A DNA stretch of 64,000 bases from assembly GCF_016741775.1 (NCBI RefSeq), contig NZ_JAERRK010000020.1:1-64000 (forward strand), written 5' to 3'. The stretch is from Streptomyces actinomycinicus. GTDB taxonomy: Bacteria; Actinomycetota; Actinomycetes; Streptomycetales; Streptomycetaceae. Below, in pieces: positions 8,786 to 17,379 of this stretch. The notes beneath the pieces are model-generated. The model was not told the DNA's origin and made no database searches. It saw only the letters and a program-made list of their open reading frames with translations. Made by a program: the position numbers and the translations under genes. How positions within the stretch are numbered: position 1 is the first letter of the stretch; each line of letters opens with the position of its first letter.

Positions 8786-9742
8786 CGTCGGTGCCGGCGG
8801 TGACGCCGGAGGCCGGCACCGGGTCGGTGTGAGCCCCCGAACACCTGACCCCGCGGGGCGCCTGCGGCCGGTCGGTCCTAGTTCTGGCTCTGGAGCCTGG
8901 CGGACGCCCATGGCCGAGGCGCTGTCCACGGCGGCCGGCGACGCGGCTCGGGCCGGCCGCACCGGTTGCCGCCGGGCAGCCCCGCGACGACAACCGGGCC
9001 TGCGGGCCGTACCGGCCCGGTGCTGCCCCGCGGCTCATTGCCGAACCGCCGGCGCTACGGGACGTGGTTCGTGCCCGGCCCGCCACCATCCGGGTGCCAC
9101 ATCCTTCGGTGTCCCAACCCGCCGACGACGATTCACCTGCCGTCGATCTCGGAATCGCCCACCAGCCGAGCGCGTCGTCGTCCGCCCGCACGTCCCGGCT
9201 CGGCGCGACCGGGCGCGAGCACCGGGCCGGTCTCACCGAGGACTGCTGAGCAGGAAGGGGAACCGCCATTCGGGTGGGCACTCTTCCTGGGGTGCCCGTG
9301 ACAGAAGCACACGCACTCTCCATGGAGAAAAACTGCCGTGGCGGCAGTAGACATTCCGCCGCTGCAGGGTTAGCGTTGTCTCCGTACCCAGAAGTCGAAG
9401 TGGGCACAGCAGGCACGGACTGCTGTGCAGGCAGACGAGAAGGACACGGCCCCGGCGGGGCTGTGAGCAGCACCTGCGGTATCCGCGAAATCGAAAGGTA
9501 AGGAGCAGAGCGCCATCAGGATCGCCCGGGCGAGGAAGCAGTCCGCCCGGGTACCGCAAGACCCCGGATTGGAAGGTGGTCCCCGGTCACGCATTCGCGA
9601 TCCCCGCAACCCCGCCCTCCCAGGCGGCACCTGCGGAAAAACAAGGCCGGCGCAGCGCGCCGGTAGATGGTGTTGAAAGCTCGGGGCCCGGGTGCCGTAC
9701 AGGCATCCGGGCCCCCCGACGCGTCCCCGAAAGAAGAGGTCT
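8786..9742. other. Long non-coding stretch before the MerR-like gene
   Basis: About 950 bases without a convincing gene; the long open frames here lack recognisable protein texture. The last third looks like a transcribed leader. It holds a good Shine-Dalgarno (AAGGTAAGGAGC near 9497-9508) followed a few bases later by ATC rather than ATG and an open frame of about 50 codons. That could be a small ORF whose start was lost, or chance. The strong hairpin at 9683-9715 lies between this stretch and the MerR-like gene. Confidence 0.4.
9683..9715 (+). terminator. 14-bp hairpin before the MerR-like gene
   Basis: GGGGCCCGGGTGCC (9683-9696) pairs with GGCATCCGGGCCCC (9702-9715) across the loop GTACA, with a single G-T wobble. 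There is no U tract. It ends 27 bases before the MerR-like start, so it could end upstream transcription or act as an attenuator in that gene's leader. Confidence 0.6.
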
Positions 9743-10087
9743 ATGCCGCCTGCCGGTTCCCGTCCCGTCGGCCCCCTCGACGATGACGACTACCCCGCCT
9801 ACACCATGGGCCGGGCCGCCGAGATGCTCGGCACCACCCCTGCCTTCCTCCGTGCCCTGGGTGAACACCGCCTGATCACCCCGCTGCGCTCCGATGGCGG
9901 CCATCGCCGCTACTCCCGGTACCAGTTGCGCGTCGCCGCCCGCGCCCGCGAACTCGTCGACCAGGGCACCGCGATAGAGGCCGCCTGCCGCATCGTCATC
10001 CTCGAAGACCAGCTCGAAGAGGCGCAGCGCATCAACGAGCAACTACGCGCCGAGGGCGGCAGGCCTCAGCCGAAGACATCAGCCTGA
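9743..10087 (+). CDS. MerR-family-like transcriptional regulator
   Basis: A 114-residue DNA-binding protein. After an acidic lead it reads MGRAAEMLGTTPAFLRALGE, a winged helix-turn-helix of the MerR class, then a wing with GGHRRYSRYQL and a C-terminal helix (about residues 75-105) rich in Glu, Gln and Leu that should form the dimer coil. It is too short to hold a ligand domain, like many streptomycete small MerR proteins. The ATG at 9743 is preceded by AGAAGAGG. The phosphatase gene follows on the same strand after 203 bases, so a shared stress-response role is possible. Confidence 0.8.
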   Translation: MPPAGSRPVGPLDDDDYPAYTMGRAAEMLGTTPAFLRALGEHRLITPLRSDGGHRRYSRYQLRVAARARELVDQGTAIEAACRIVILEDQLEEAQRINEQLRAEGGRPQPKTSA

Positions 10088-10210
10088 ACTGGACCCCCGA
10101 ACGAGCGAACCGATGCACTGCCGGCGCACGAAGCCGCTGAGGGACCGCCCGCCGTTCCGCAGCTCAGGCGGGGTCACCGCGTCAACCGGACTCCGCCGGA
10201 GGAGAAAACC

Positions 10211-10240
10211 GTGAGCGGGCGTGATGCAGGGAGTGGGTGA
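10211..10240 (+). CDS. Nine-codon leader ORF upstream of the phosphatase gene
   Basis: A tiny frame, GTG to TGA, would encode MSGRDAGSG. It has a near-perfect Shine-Dalgarno (GGAGGAG at 10198-10204, six bases upstream) and ends 51 bases before the phosphatase start. Placement and ribosome-binding strength suggest a translated leader that could couple or modulate expression of the downstream gene. Translation is not proven. Confidence 0.35.
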   Translation: MSGRDAGSG

Positions 10241-10290
10241 CGAGGGGGCGAACCCGGGGAAGAAGGAGCGGCAACCGATAGGAGGTTGCC

Positions 10291-11484
10291 ATGAGTGGCG
10301 GGGATCTGGAACTGGGGCAGCTTCTGGCCGCCGCTGAGGCGGCACCGCCCGGGGAGTCCGTCGAGGTACTTGCGAACGACCTGAGCAAGCGCTTCGGGGC
10401 GGAGCGTGTGTCATTCCTGTTCGTCGACCTCGTGGGTCGGCGGTTGCTGCGCCTGACCACACAGGCCGAGGACGACATGGGGGTCGCTGCCGAACGGATC
10501 GACCTGGGGGGCAGCGTCTACGACGCGGTCCTGCGCAGCCAGCGCCAGCTCGTGGAAACGGACGGCCAGGGCGGGCGGCGCGTGATCTCGCCGGTGACCA
10601 ATCGCGGCGACTGCATCGGTCTGCTGGAGGCTACGCTGCAGAACGCCGACGACACCGTGCTCGAGCAGATCGAGGACGCGGCGCACGCGCTGGCCTACAT
10701 CATCGTCACGGACCGCCGCTTCACCGACCTGTACCACGCGGGCCGGCGCACCACCCGGACCAGCCTGGCCGCCGAGATCCAGCACCAACTGCTTCCCTCG
10801 GCCTCCTGCTGCGAGGCTCCCCAGTTCACCCTCGCGGCAGGGCTGGTGCCGGCCGACGACATCGGCGGCGACACCTACGACTACACGCTCGATCGCGACA
10901 CACTGCACCTGTCCATCACCGACGCCATGGGCCACGACACCAACTCCGCGCTGCTGGCCACGCTCCTGGTCGGCGCCATGCGCGGCGCCCGCCGCAGCGG
11001 CTGTGACGCACTCCAGCAGGCGCAACACGCCCACGACGCCCTGCTGGCCCACAACCGCGGCCTGGCCACTGGCCAATTGCTCTGCATCGGCCTCACAACG
11101 GGGACCTGCGAACTGGTCAACGCCGGGCATCCCCGGCCTCTGCGCCTGCGCAAAGGCGCCACCGAAGTCGAAGAGGTCCAGCTCGCAGTCAACCTCCCCT
11201 TCGGCGTGGCAGCCCCCACCTCCTACCGTGTCCAGGAACTCCAGCTTCTCCCCGGCGACCGTCTGGTCCTGCTCACCGACGGCATGCAGGAACGCGGCGC
11301 CGAAGCCGTCGACCTGGCATCCCTCGTGTGGGGCACCCGCACCTCCCACCCCAGGGAAGCCGTGCGCAGCCTGACCACCGCGGTGCTGGACGCCTGTCGG
11401 GGAAACCTGAGGGACGACGCCACTGTCCTCATCCTGGACTGGCACGGGCCCCGGCGCGAAGACGGTCAGGGCCCGGTCCGCTGA
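10291..11484 (+). CDS. GAF-like / PP2C-type (SpoIIE/RsbU-like) serine phosphatase
   Basis: A 397-residue cytoplasmic protein with an AGGAGG Shine-Dalgarno. Residues 1 to about 150 look like a GAF-type sensory domain. The remainder is a PP2C phosphatase of the SpoIIE/RsbU group, with metal and core motifs at GGDTYD (Asp194, Asp197), DAMGHD (211-216), NAGHP (277-281), LLTDGM (Asp330) and DDAT (375-378). Such enzymes dephosphorylate anti-anti-sigma factors in partner-switching circuits. The pairing with a MerR-like gene just upstream suggests a stress or developmental signalling role; the partner protein is not in this window. Confidence 0.85.
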   Translation: MSGGDLELGQLLAAAEAAPPGESVEVLANDLSKRFGAERVSFLFVDLVGRRLLRLTTQAEDDMGVAAERIDLGGSVYDAVLRSQRQLVETDGQGGRRVISPVTNRGDCIGLLEATLQNADDTVLEQIEDAAHALAYIIVTDRRFTDLYHAGRRTTRTSLAAEIQHQLLPSASCCEAPQFTLAAGLVPADDIGGDTYDYTLDRDTLHLSITDAMGHDTNSALLATLLVGAMRGARRSGCDALQQAQHAHDALLAHNRGLATGQLLCIGLTTGTCELVNAGHPRPLRLRKGATEVEEVQLAVNLPFGVAAPTSYRVQELQLLPGDRLVLLTDGMQERGAEAVDLASLVWGTRTSHPREAVRSLTTAVLDACRGNLRDDATVLILDWHGPRREDGQGPVR

Positions 11485-11599
11485 GGAGAACCCGTATTCC
11501 AACGCCACCCGAGGGAACACCTCGCTCACCCTCTCAGGGACGGTCCGAGCCAGGACCGAACTTCTCGCGGGAGGTCGGCGGGCTACCCCGGGGGTGGAA

Positions 11600-11650
11600 G
11601 GTCCCGAATTCCGTGAGTACTGGGGCCTGCGGGAATTCGGAATTGGGACC
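11600..11650. repeat. Long inverted repeat between phosphatase gene and tRNA
   Basis: GGTCCCGAATTCCG at 11600-11613 and CGGAATTGGGACC at 11638-11650 pair along 13 bases with a single bulge, around a 24-base loop. The AT-rich core stands out from its surroundings. It may end phosphatase transcription or belong to the tRNA promoter region. Confidence 0.45.
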
Positions 11651-11706
11651 GGGTCGAAAGTCGATTGGGCCGATCCCGCTCGGTGCCGTACAGTTCACCG
11701 TACCGA

Positions 11707-11780
11707 CGCGGGGTGGAGCAGCTCGGTAGCTCGCTGGGCTCATAACCCAGAGGTCGCAGGTTCAAATCCTGTCCCCGCTA
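11707..11780 (+). tRNA. Initiator tRNA-Met (CAT)
   Basis: A 74-nt cloverleaf with anticodon CAT at 11741-11743. It has the initiator hallmarks: a mismatch at the first acceptor pair (C1 against T72), three consecutive G-C pairs next to the anticodon loop (GGG/CCC), and the A-G-C-A-G-C D-arm pattern. The T arm is GCAGG TTCAAAT CCTGT. CCA is not encoded. It should charge with Met and start translation after formylation. A strong hairpin follows within 8 bases. Confidence 0.95.
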
Positions 11781-11787
11781 CGCAGAC

Positions 11788-11817
11788 GTGAAGGCCCGGT
11801 GCCCACCGGGCCTTCAC
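11788..11817. terminator. Bidirectional hairpin terminator after tRNA-fMet
   Basis: GTGAAGGCCCGGT pairs perfectly with ACCGGGCCTTCAC around the loop GCCC, a 13-bp stem starting 7 bases after the tRNA. Being symmetric it can serve both the tRNA and the convergent FUSC gene ending at 11967. Confidence 0.85.
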
Positions 11818-11966
11818 TGCGTGTGGGCCGATTCGGACCTGGCTCTCGCCGAACAGGGCACCGCGGTCGCGGAAGGCGTCAACGCACTGTGCCGACGCAA
11901 CGCTGTCGGAGCTGACGGATCTGCCGGACGAAGGGGAGTCCCGTCCTGCCGCCGTCGCCGGAGCCG

Positions 11967-14225
11967 TCACCCACCCCGGTGCGCAGGCCCTGATCCGTTT
12001 CCTTCGGCAGCCAGAGTCGCCCGCATCCGCTGCTCCTCGCGAGCAGAGCCGACGTCCCGTTCCAGGGGTGTGCGGCTCACGGCTGTGGCGAGATCTTCCA
12101 AGGCCCGTTTTTGCAGTTCCGCTTCGCGCCGCACGGCCGGGCTCCCCTTGCCGGCGGTGTCCTCCCACGCGTGGAGGGCTTCCTCCACGCGCCCCCAGTC
12201 CGGGTTCCTGTGCTCGCGCACGGCGACCGCTGCCTTCGAGGTGTCCGTCTCCAGGGCCTCGGCGTATCGCTCCGCCTCGGGGACGAAACGGCTGTCGGCC
12301 CGCGGGACGTGGCCCTCCATGAGCATCGCCGCCCGGCCGAACCCCTTGAGCGCCTCCTGCGCCTCCTGCGCCTCGCGCGACGTCAGCCCCCTGGGGCGGA
12401 CCGGTTCCCGCCGTGCCCGGTCGTATGCCTCCTGCCAGGCGGCACGTGCCTCCCTGCTCTCCAGCAGTGCCCGGCGCATGTCGGCGTGATGCTCCCGGGT
12501 CGGTTCGGCGTGGTTGCGGAGCACCGCGGCCGCGTAGCGGCCGTTGGCGGCGAGCCAGTCCGCGAGCCGGCCCGGCAGCCGGGGGGTCTCCCAGGCGGGG
12601 AACACCACGTACGCCAGCATGGCCAGGGCCCCGCCGAGCAGGGTGAGCGCCACCCGCTCCGGGACTGTCTGCTCCCATGCCTGGCCGCCCATGCCGAGCA
12701 GGAAGACGACGTACGCGGCGGTGAAGCACTGGGAGTAGGCGTAGCCGGTACGGTTCAGCGTGTACGACAGGCCCGCCGAGACCACGGCCAGCGCGCCGGA
12801 CACAGGGGCGTCCGGGCCCAGGGCCTGCACCGTGCCGGTGGCGAGCGCGACCCCAGCCAGGGTCCCGGCGAGACGGCCCACCGCACGCGCGTACGTCCGG
12901 TGGAAGTCCGGCCGCATCACCATCACCGAGGCGATGGGCGCCCAATAGCCGTGGCCCAGGGGCAGCCGGGCGGCGATCAGATAGCCGAGCGTGGCCACCG
13001 CCGCCAGGCGGGCGGCGTGCCGGAACACGGGCGAGTCCCGGCGGAACTCACGGCGGACCGCCCGGACGACGACCGGGACCAGCCGGAGCATGGTCGGGCG
13101 CATCAGGAACTCGGCGCGGGCGGGGCCGGGCAGCGTGGGCGTCCTCCCGGGGGCGCAGCCGCTCCCGGCGATCTCCAGTGCCTCGCCGAGCAGTTCCACG
13201 AGCCGCTCGGCGGCTTGCCGCGCGGGGCCGTCCAGCACCTCGTGCTCCTCGTCGACGCGCAGGACGTCCGTGGTTTCGGGCCGCACCTCGGCGGGAGTGC
13301 CGCGTCGGATCGAACGGGCGGCCGCATCCAGGACGTCGGCGGCCGCGTCGAGCAACTCTCGCGCGCGGTCCCGCCCGGGACCCTCCGCCGGGGCGCCCAC
13401 GTCCGGGTCGGCGAGCGCCGCGACCACCGGCCGAATGCGCTCGGCGAGTCCCCGGGGGCCGTGCAGAACGGGGGGACGGGTGCGGGCCTGTGACGGCGTC
13501 ACGGCAGCCGCGTCCCGGGCCGTCATCAACGGCTCCGGATCGAACGGGGCGGCCGGGTCGTGCCGCAACCGGCGGGCGTAGTCCGCCACGGCGGCCAGGG
13601 CGTCGGCGAGCGCGTCGCGATGCGCTCCCCAACGCCGGATCGGGAACAGCAAGATGAGCACGGCCTGCGTCACGCCCCCGAGTGCGATGACCCCGGCGTG
13701 CTCCAGGGCGCCCCCGACGCTCGTGGGCAAGGTGATGGTCACCAGCATGCTGCCCACGGTCGTCGCTGCGACGATCCCAGCGGTCGATCCGACGGCCCAC
13801 GCCATACCCGCGGCAAAGGCCCACACGGCCAGCAGCGGAAGAAACGTCACGAGTCGCCCCGCCGCCAGGTAGCCCACGAGGGTGCTGAGCGCCAGACCCG
13901 CGCCCGCGCCGAGCGCGACCACCTTGCGCGGACGCCAGCTGCGCTGGAAGGTGGCCCCGCCCGCGGAGTAGGCGCCGAGGGCGGCGGACGCGGCATACGC
14001 GGGGGAGACCAGCCACAGCGCCGGCCCGATGACGATCGCCACACCAGCGGCCGTGCGCAGCGCGAGCAGGGGCTCCAGCCGCGTCTCCTCGATCGTGAGC
14101 CCAGATCGCACGACTTCCCCGAAGGCCCTCAGCCACGTCACGGGTGTCCGCCTGGCCGGAATGCCCCGCCGCGTTGCGTCGGCCTGGTCGAGGTGCGGCA
14201 ACCGTCGGGCAAGGAAGCCTCCCAC
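11967..14225 (-). CDS. FUSC-family inner-membrane protein (aromatic-compound exporter-like)
   Basis: Up to 752 residues. Two blocks of about six membrane segments (roughly residues 50-200 and 410-560) are separated by a soluble, Arg/Asp-rich stretch and followed by a long helical cytoplasmic tail (about 570-752). This duplicated layout is that of the FUSC/YccS/AaeB group, some members of which export aromatic acids such as fusaric or hydroxybenzoic acid; substrates are mostly unknown. The first ATG is at 14225, but relatives begin near the internal GTG at 14144 (TWLRAFGEV), so the first 27 residues may not be translated. It stands alone and converges on the tRNA terminator. Confidence 0.8.
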   Translation of the reverse strand: MGGFLARRLPHLDQADATRRGIPARRTPVTWLRAFGEVVRSGLTIEETRLEPLLALRTAAGVAIVIGPALWLVSPAYAASAALGAYSAGGATFQRSWRPRKVVALGAGAGLALSTLVGYLAAGRLVTFLPLLAVWAFAAGMAWAVGSTAGIVAATTVGSMLVTITLPTSVGGALEHAGVIALGGVTQAVLILLFPIRRWGAHRDALADALAAVADYARRLRHDPAAPFDPEPLMTARDAAAVTPSQARTRPPVLHGPRGLAERIRPVVAALADPDVGAPAEGPGRDRARELLDAAADVLDAAARSIRRGTPAEVRPETTDVLRVDEEHEVLDGPARQAAERLVELLGEALEIAGSGCAPGRTPTLPGPARAEFLMRPTMLRLVPVVVRAVRREFRRDSPVFRHAARLAAVATLGYLIAARLPLGHGYWAPIASVMVMRPDFHRTYARAVGRLAGTLAGVALATGTVQALGPDAPVSGALAVVSAGLSYTLNRTGYAYSQCFTAAYVVFLLGMGGQAWEQTVPERVALTLLGGALAMLAYVVFPAWETPRLPGRLADWLAANGRYAAAVLRNHAEPTREHHADMRRALLESREARAAWQEAYDRARREPVRPRGLTSREAQEAQEALKGFGRAAMLMEGHVPRADSRFVPEAERYAEALETDTSKAAVAVREHRNPDWGRVEEALHAWEDTAGKGSPAVRREAELQKRALEDLATAVSRTPLERDVGSAREEQRMRATLAAEGNGSGPAHRGG

Positions 14226-14449
14226 ACGGCCCGCTGGCCGGCGGCCGCAGCCGCTGGAGGTGGTGCTGCCACCGTGGACACCGCTGAGCGTCCGCCGTCC
14301 TTCCTCCAGGCCGGAGCGCGGGCGATCGTTGTCGGTTCAGGTCCGGCCGCAGCGCGGCGACCTCCTCCCAGCCCCGTCCGGGGGCAGTTCGCCACCCGTC
14401 CCCCGGACCGGTCCGGGAGGAAACAAGGGGCACGGCGGCCCCGGGTCTC

Positions 14450-15625
14450 TTACCGCTTGTGGCCGTTGCCGTGTCCGTCGGGATGCAGGACGACCTTGGT
14501 CCAGCCCTCGTCACGGGCGTCGAAGTGCTCGTAGGCGGTGGGGGCCTCGTCCAGGCTGAGTTCGTGCGAGACGACGAAACTCGGCTCCGCCTTCCCGCCG
14601 GCGATCAGATCCCGCAGCGCCCGGTTGTACTTCTTCACCGGCGCCTGCCCGGTGCCCATGCGCTGGCCCTTGAACCACATCATGCCGAAGTCGATCGGGA
14701 CCTTGCCCTGGGCCTCCAGCTCGCCCTGGGCCTCCTGGCCGCCGGGGTCCTGGGGCAGGAACACGCCCACCACGCCGATGTCGCCGGTGAACCTCACCGA
14801 GTCGATCAGGCCGTTGAGCGTGAGACTGGCGTCCTCGTGTCCCTGGGGGTCGTGTGCCTGGTAGCCGACGCACTCGCAGCCGTTGTCGGCGCCCAGACCG
14901 AGGGTGGCCTCCTTGACGACCTCCGCCGGGTTCTGCTCGGCGGTGTTGATCGGGATGGCCCCGATCTCCTCCGCCTTGCGCAGCCGGTCGGGCTGGTGGT
15001 CGGCCGTCCAGACGCGGCCTGCGCCCTTGAGGAGGGCGGAGTAGGTCGCCATCAGCCCGACAGGGCCGGCCCCGAAGACGATGGTCTGGTCGCCCGGTTT
15101 GACGTGGGCCATCTCGGTGGCGTGATAGCCGGTGGGGAAGATGTCGGCGAGCATCACGTAGTCGGTCTGCCGCTCGGCGGCGTCCTCGCCCAGACGCAGC
15201 GCGTTGAAGTCGCCGTAGGGCACGCGCAGCAGTTCCGCCTGGCCGCCCTGGTAGGGGCCCATGTCGGCGAACCCGTAGGCGGCTCCCGCAAGAGCCGGTT
15301 CCGGCTGCATGGTCAGGCAGTAGTTGGTCAGGCCCTGCTCGCACTGCTTGCAGAATCCGCAGGCGATGTTGAACGGCAGGACCACGTACTCGCCGACCTG
15401 GACCTTGCGGACGGCCGAGCCGACCTCCACCACCTGGCCCATGTTCTCGTGTCCCAGGGTGCGGCCGGACTCGAACGAGGTGCGGCCCTCGTACATGTGC
15501 AGGTCCGAACCGCAGATGTTGGTAGTGGTGATCTTGACGATGATGTCGCAGGGGTGTTCGATCTTCGCGTCCGGTACGTCCTTCACGGTGACCGTCCGCG
15601 GTCCTTCGTATACCGCTGCCTTCAT
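14450..15625 (-). CDS. Zinc-dependent dehydrogenase, formaldehyde-dehydrogenase-like
   Basis: A 391-residue medium-chain alcohol dehydrogenase. The ATG at 15625 follows AGGGGAAG. Catalytic zinc ligands are Cys38 (ICGSD) and His59-Glu60 (LGHEN), and a structural zinc site is made by Cys89, Cys92, Cys95 and Cys103. The NAD-binding loop is VFGAGPVGLMA. Length and the FDMGPYQGGQ insertion match the glutathione-independent formaldehyde dehydrogenase branch, which oxidises formaldehyde or related aldehydes with NAD. Its upstream region holds an exact 19-base tandem repeat (15688-15725). Exact substrate is uncertain. Confidence 0.85.
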   Translation of the reverse strand: MKAAVYEGPRTVTVKDVPDAKIEHPCDIIVKITTTNICGSDLHMYEGRTSFESGRTLGHENMGQVVEVGSAVRKVQVGEYVVLPFNIACGFCKQCEQGLTNYCLTMQPEPALAGAAYGFADMGPYQGGQAELLRVPYGDFNALRLGEDAAERQTDYVMLADIFPTGYHATEMAHVKPGDQTIVFGAGPVGLMATYSALLKGAGRVWTADHQPDRLRKAEEIGAIPINTAEQNPAEVVKEATLGLGADNGCECVGYQAHDPQGHEDASLTLNGLIDSVRFTGDIGVVGVFLPQDPGGQEAQGELEAQGKVPIDFGMMWFKGQRMGTGQAPVKKYNRALRDLIAGGKAEPSFVVSHELSLDEAPTAYEHFDARDEGWTKVVLHPDGHGNGHKR

Positions 15626-15687
15626 GGTGACTTCCCCTGACGTCGCGGCGTGGCGGTGATGGAGAGGCGCGAAGAGCCTGACTCTAA

Positions 15688-15725
15688 GTGCTACGACGGG
15701 GTCCACGTGCTACGACGGGGTCCAC
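15688..15725. repeat. Exact 19-base tandem repeat upstream of the dehydrogenase
   Basis: GTGCTACGACGGGGTCCAC occurs at 15688-15706 and again, without gap, at 15707-15725. It starts 63 bases before the leftward dehydrogenase start, inside the 313-base gap 15626-15938 that otherwise shows nothing. A duplicated regulator site or a recent slippage duplication are both possible. Confidence 0.75.
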
Positions 15726-15938
15726 GGCTCCGGCACGCCTCCGCGGGCCGTTCCACCTGGATCGGGTGGAGCGGTCGTCGTGCCGCCGGCCCGCGAGGCG
15801 GAGCTTCGGCGCTCCGGCGGCGTTGCGTCCGGGTCCCCGTCGGTCCCCGAGACGAAACAACCCCGCACTGACCGATCAGCGGAATCTCCGAACCCGGCCG
15901 ACCACCGACCGACGGCACATCTCCGGCTGAGGCATCCG

Positions 15939-17054
15939 CTAGTCGCCGTGGTCGTCCTGTAGCGCGATGCGACGTTCCTGTTCGCGCTTGGAGTAGGCGG
16001 CTGCCCGGATCGCCTCGTCGCTCTCCAGGCCCGATCCCAGCGCGCCGCCCACCGTGGCGACCGAAGCGACGAACCAGGACAGCGTCCAGTACTCCGTGGC
16101 GTGCAGCGGGGCCCGTGTCGTGGAAGCGAACACCCGGTCGTTGAGGATGAACAGCGCCCACACCAGGTTGATGACCACCAAACCCACGTAGCAGACGATC
16201 ACCCCGATACCCACGGTCACGACCGTCGAGGCGTTGTAGAGAGCCGCTCTCTTCCTCGCCTCCGGCGACACATCATCCGTTCGATGCCACAGGTTCGCGT
16301 CCACGATCAGCCAGCCGATCATGAGAGCGACAGACCCGACCATGGCGATCACCAGGCGTGGCGTGCTCAGGGAGGTGGCCAGGTTCCAGATGGTGGAGTT
16401 CACGGTGGCGACCGCTCCCGTGGCGAGTGCGGCCGCCAGGGCTTTCGACAAGCCCGGCACCAAGCGCCACGGCCGGTTGGCGCGGACCATCCCGAGGAGC
16501 ACCCTCAAGTAACCGCGCGGCCCACTGACGACGTACCGCAGATCGGCGATCTCCTCGTCACCGACCTGGCCCGGACGGATGGGCGCGAGACGGCCGGTGA
16601 AGGGCCCCCGCAGCGGCTGACTTCCCGGAGCCCCCTCAGGCCCGGTGACCTGCGGGCCCGCCAAGCTGAGCACGGCTTCTTCCACGGCCTGTCGGGCCCT
16701 TGTCTGCAGCCGGAAGCCCCCCAGCGTGGGAAGGGACAGCAGCGCCACGCCGTGTTCGTGACTCAGATCCACCACGAGCTTGCGCCCATGTGAGTGCAGC
16801 GGAAGGTCGGTGAGGGCCACGACGATGTCCCAGTTCCCCTTGGTCCCGCGGTCCATGATCCGGTGCATCAAGGTGGGCGGGTCCTCGGCACCTGCGGTGA
16901 AGGGCTCACTGACCACCTCGACGTCGAACCGTCGTCCCTGGCCTGACCTGTCGGCGAGCCGATCAGGAAGAACCCCGGCCATGCGCTGCGCGATCTCCGT
17001 CGGAGTATCCGGATCCGCCAGCAGAGCCACGACCGTAACGTCCTGTGACGACAC
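15939..17054 (-). CDS. Membrane protein of unknown function with soluble N-terminal domain
   Basis: A 371-residue protein from GTG 17054, chosen for the AGAAGGAG nine bases upstream. Residues 1 to about 150 form a soluble alpha/beta domain (TVVALLADPDTP, WDIVVALTDLPL) that looks like a nucleotide or periplasmic-binding style fold. The C-terminal half has about four hydrophobic segments and an Arg/Glu-rich end. Similar actinobacterial proteins have at times been labelled as tetrahydrofolate dehydrogenases, but no such active site is evident. I do not recognise a function. Confidence 0.7.
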   Translation of the reverse strand: MSSQDVTVVALLADPDTPTEIAQRMAGVLPDRLADRSGQGRRFDVEVVSEPFTAGAEDPPTLMHRIMDRGTKGNWDIVVALTDLPLHSHGRKLVVDLSHEHGVALLSLPTLGGFRLQTRARQAVEEAVLSLAGPQVTGPEGAPGSQPLRGPFTGRLAPIRPGQVGDEEIADLRYVVSGPRGYLRVLLGMVRANRPWRLVPGLSKALAAALATGAVATVNSTIWNLATSLSTPRLVIAMVGSVALMIGWLIVDANLWHRTDDVSPEARKRAALYNASTVVTVGIGVIVCYVGLVVINLVWALFILNDRVFASTTRAPLHATEYWTLSWFVASVATVGGALGSGLESDEAIRAAAYSKREQERRIALQDDHGD

Positions 17055-17379
17055 CCGGATGACTCCTTCTCGTCGGCTGCCCCCGCGCTCGCACGTGGCC
17101 ACAGGATGCCCCCCGTGGTGACGCCGACGTCGCGTGACACGCTGGCCCTGCCGTCAGGCGCAGGCGGTACGGTCAGAACTCCGCGTGCTCCCCCGCGCAG
17201 GGCCTTCCCCACCACCGGGCCACACGGTTGCGTGCGCCACCACGAACACCGGCTCCGCGCCCCCGTCGGCACCCCACGCCGCGCTACCGCGGTGAAGCAC
17301 TCCCGGATGTGCCCGGGGAGCGGGGCCCGGTGACGGCGCCTGTCGCGCGGTTCGCGGCGCGATCAGGTAGTCAGGAACG
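17055..17379. other. Intergenic region, 325 bases
   Basis: The divergent gap between the membrane protein and the UvrA-like gene. No gene, strong hairpin or clear operator was seen. Confidence 0.4.

Noticed and set aside
8829..9473. Open frames of 170-260 codons on both strands in the 8.8-9.5 kb gap
   Set aside because: Arg/Pro/Ser-rich, no Shine-Dalgarno, no domain pattern; judged non-coding.
11583..11765. Minus-strand frame over the tRNA giving MNLRPLGYEPSELP, and the longer frame ending FEPATSGL
   Set aside because: These are well-known false proteins translated from the complement of tRNA genes.
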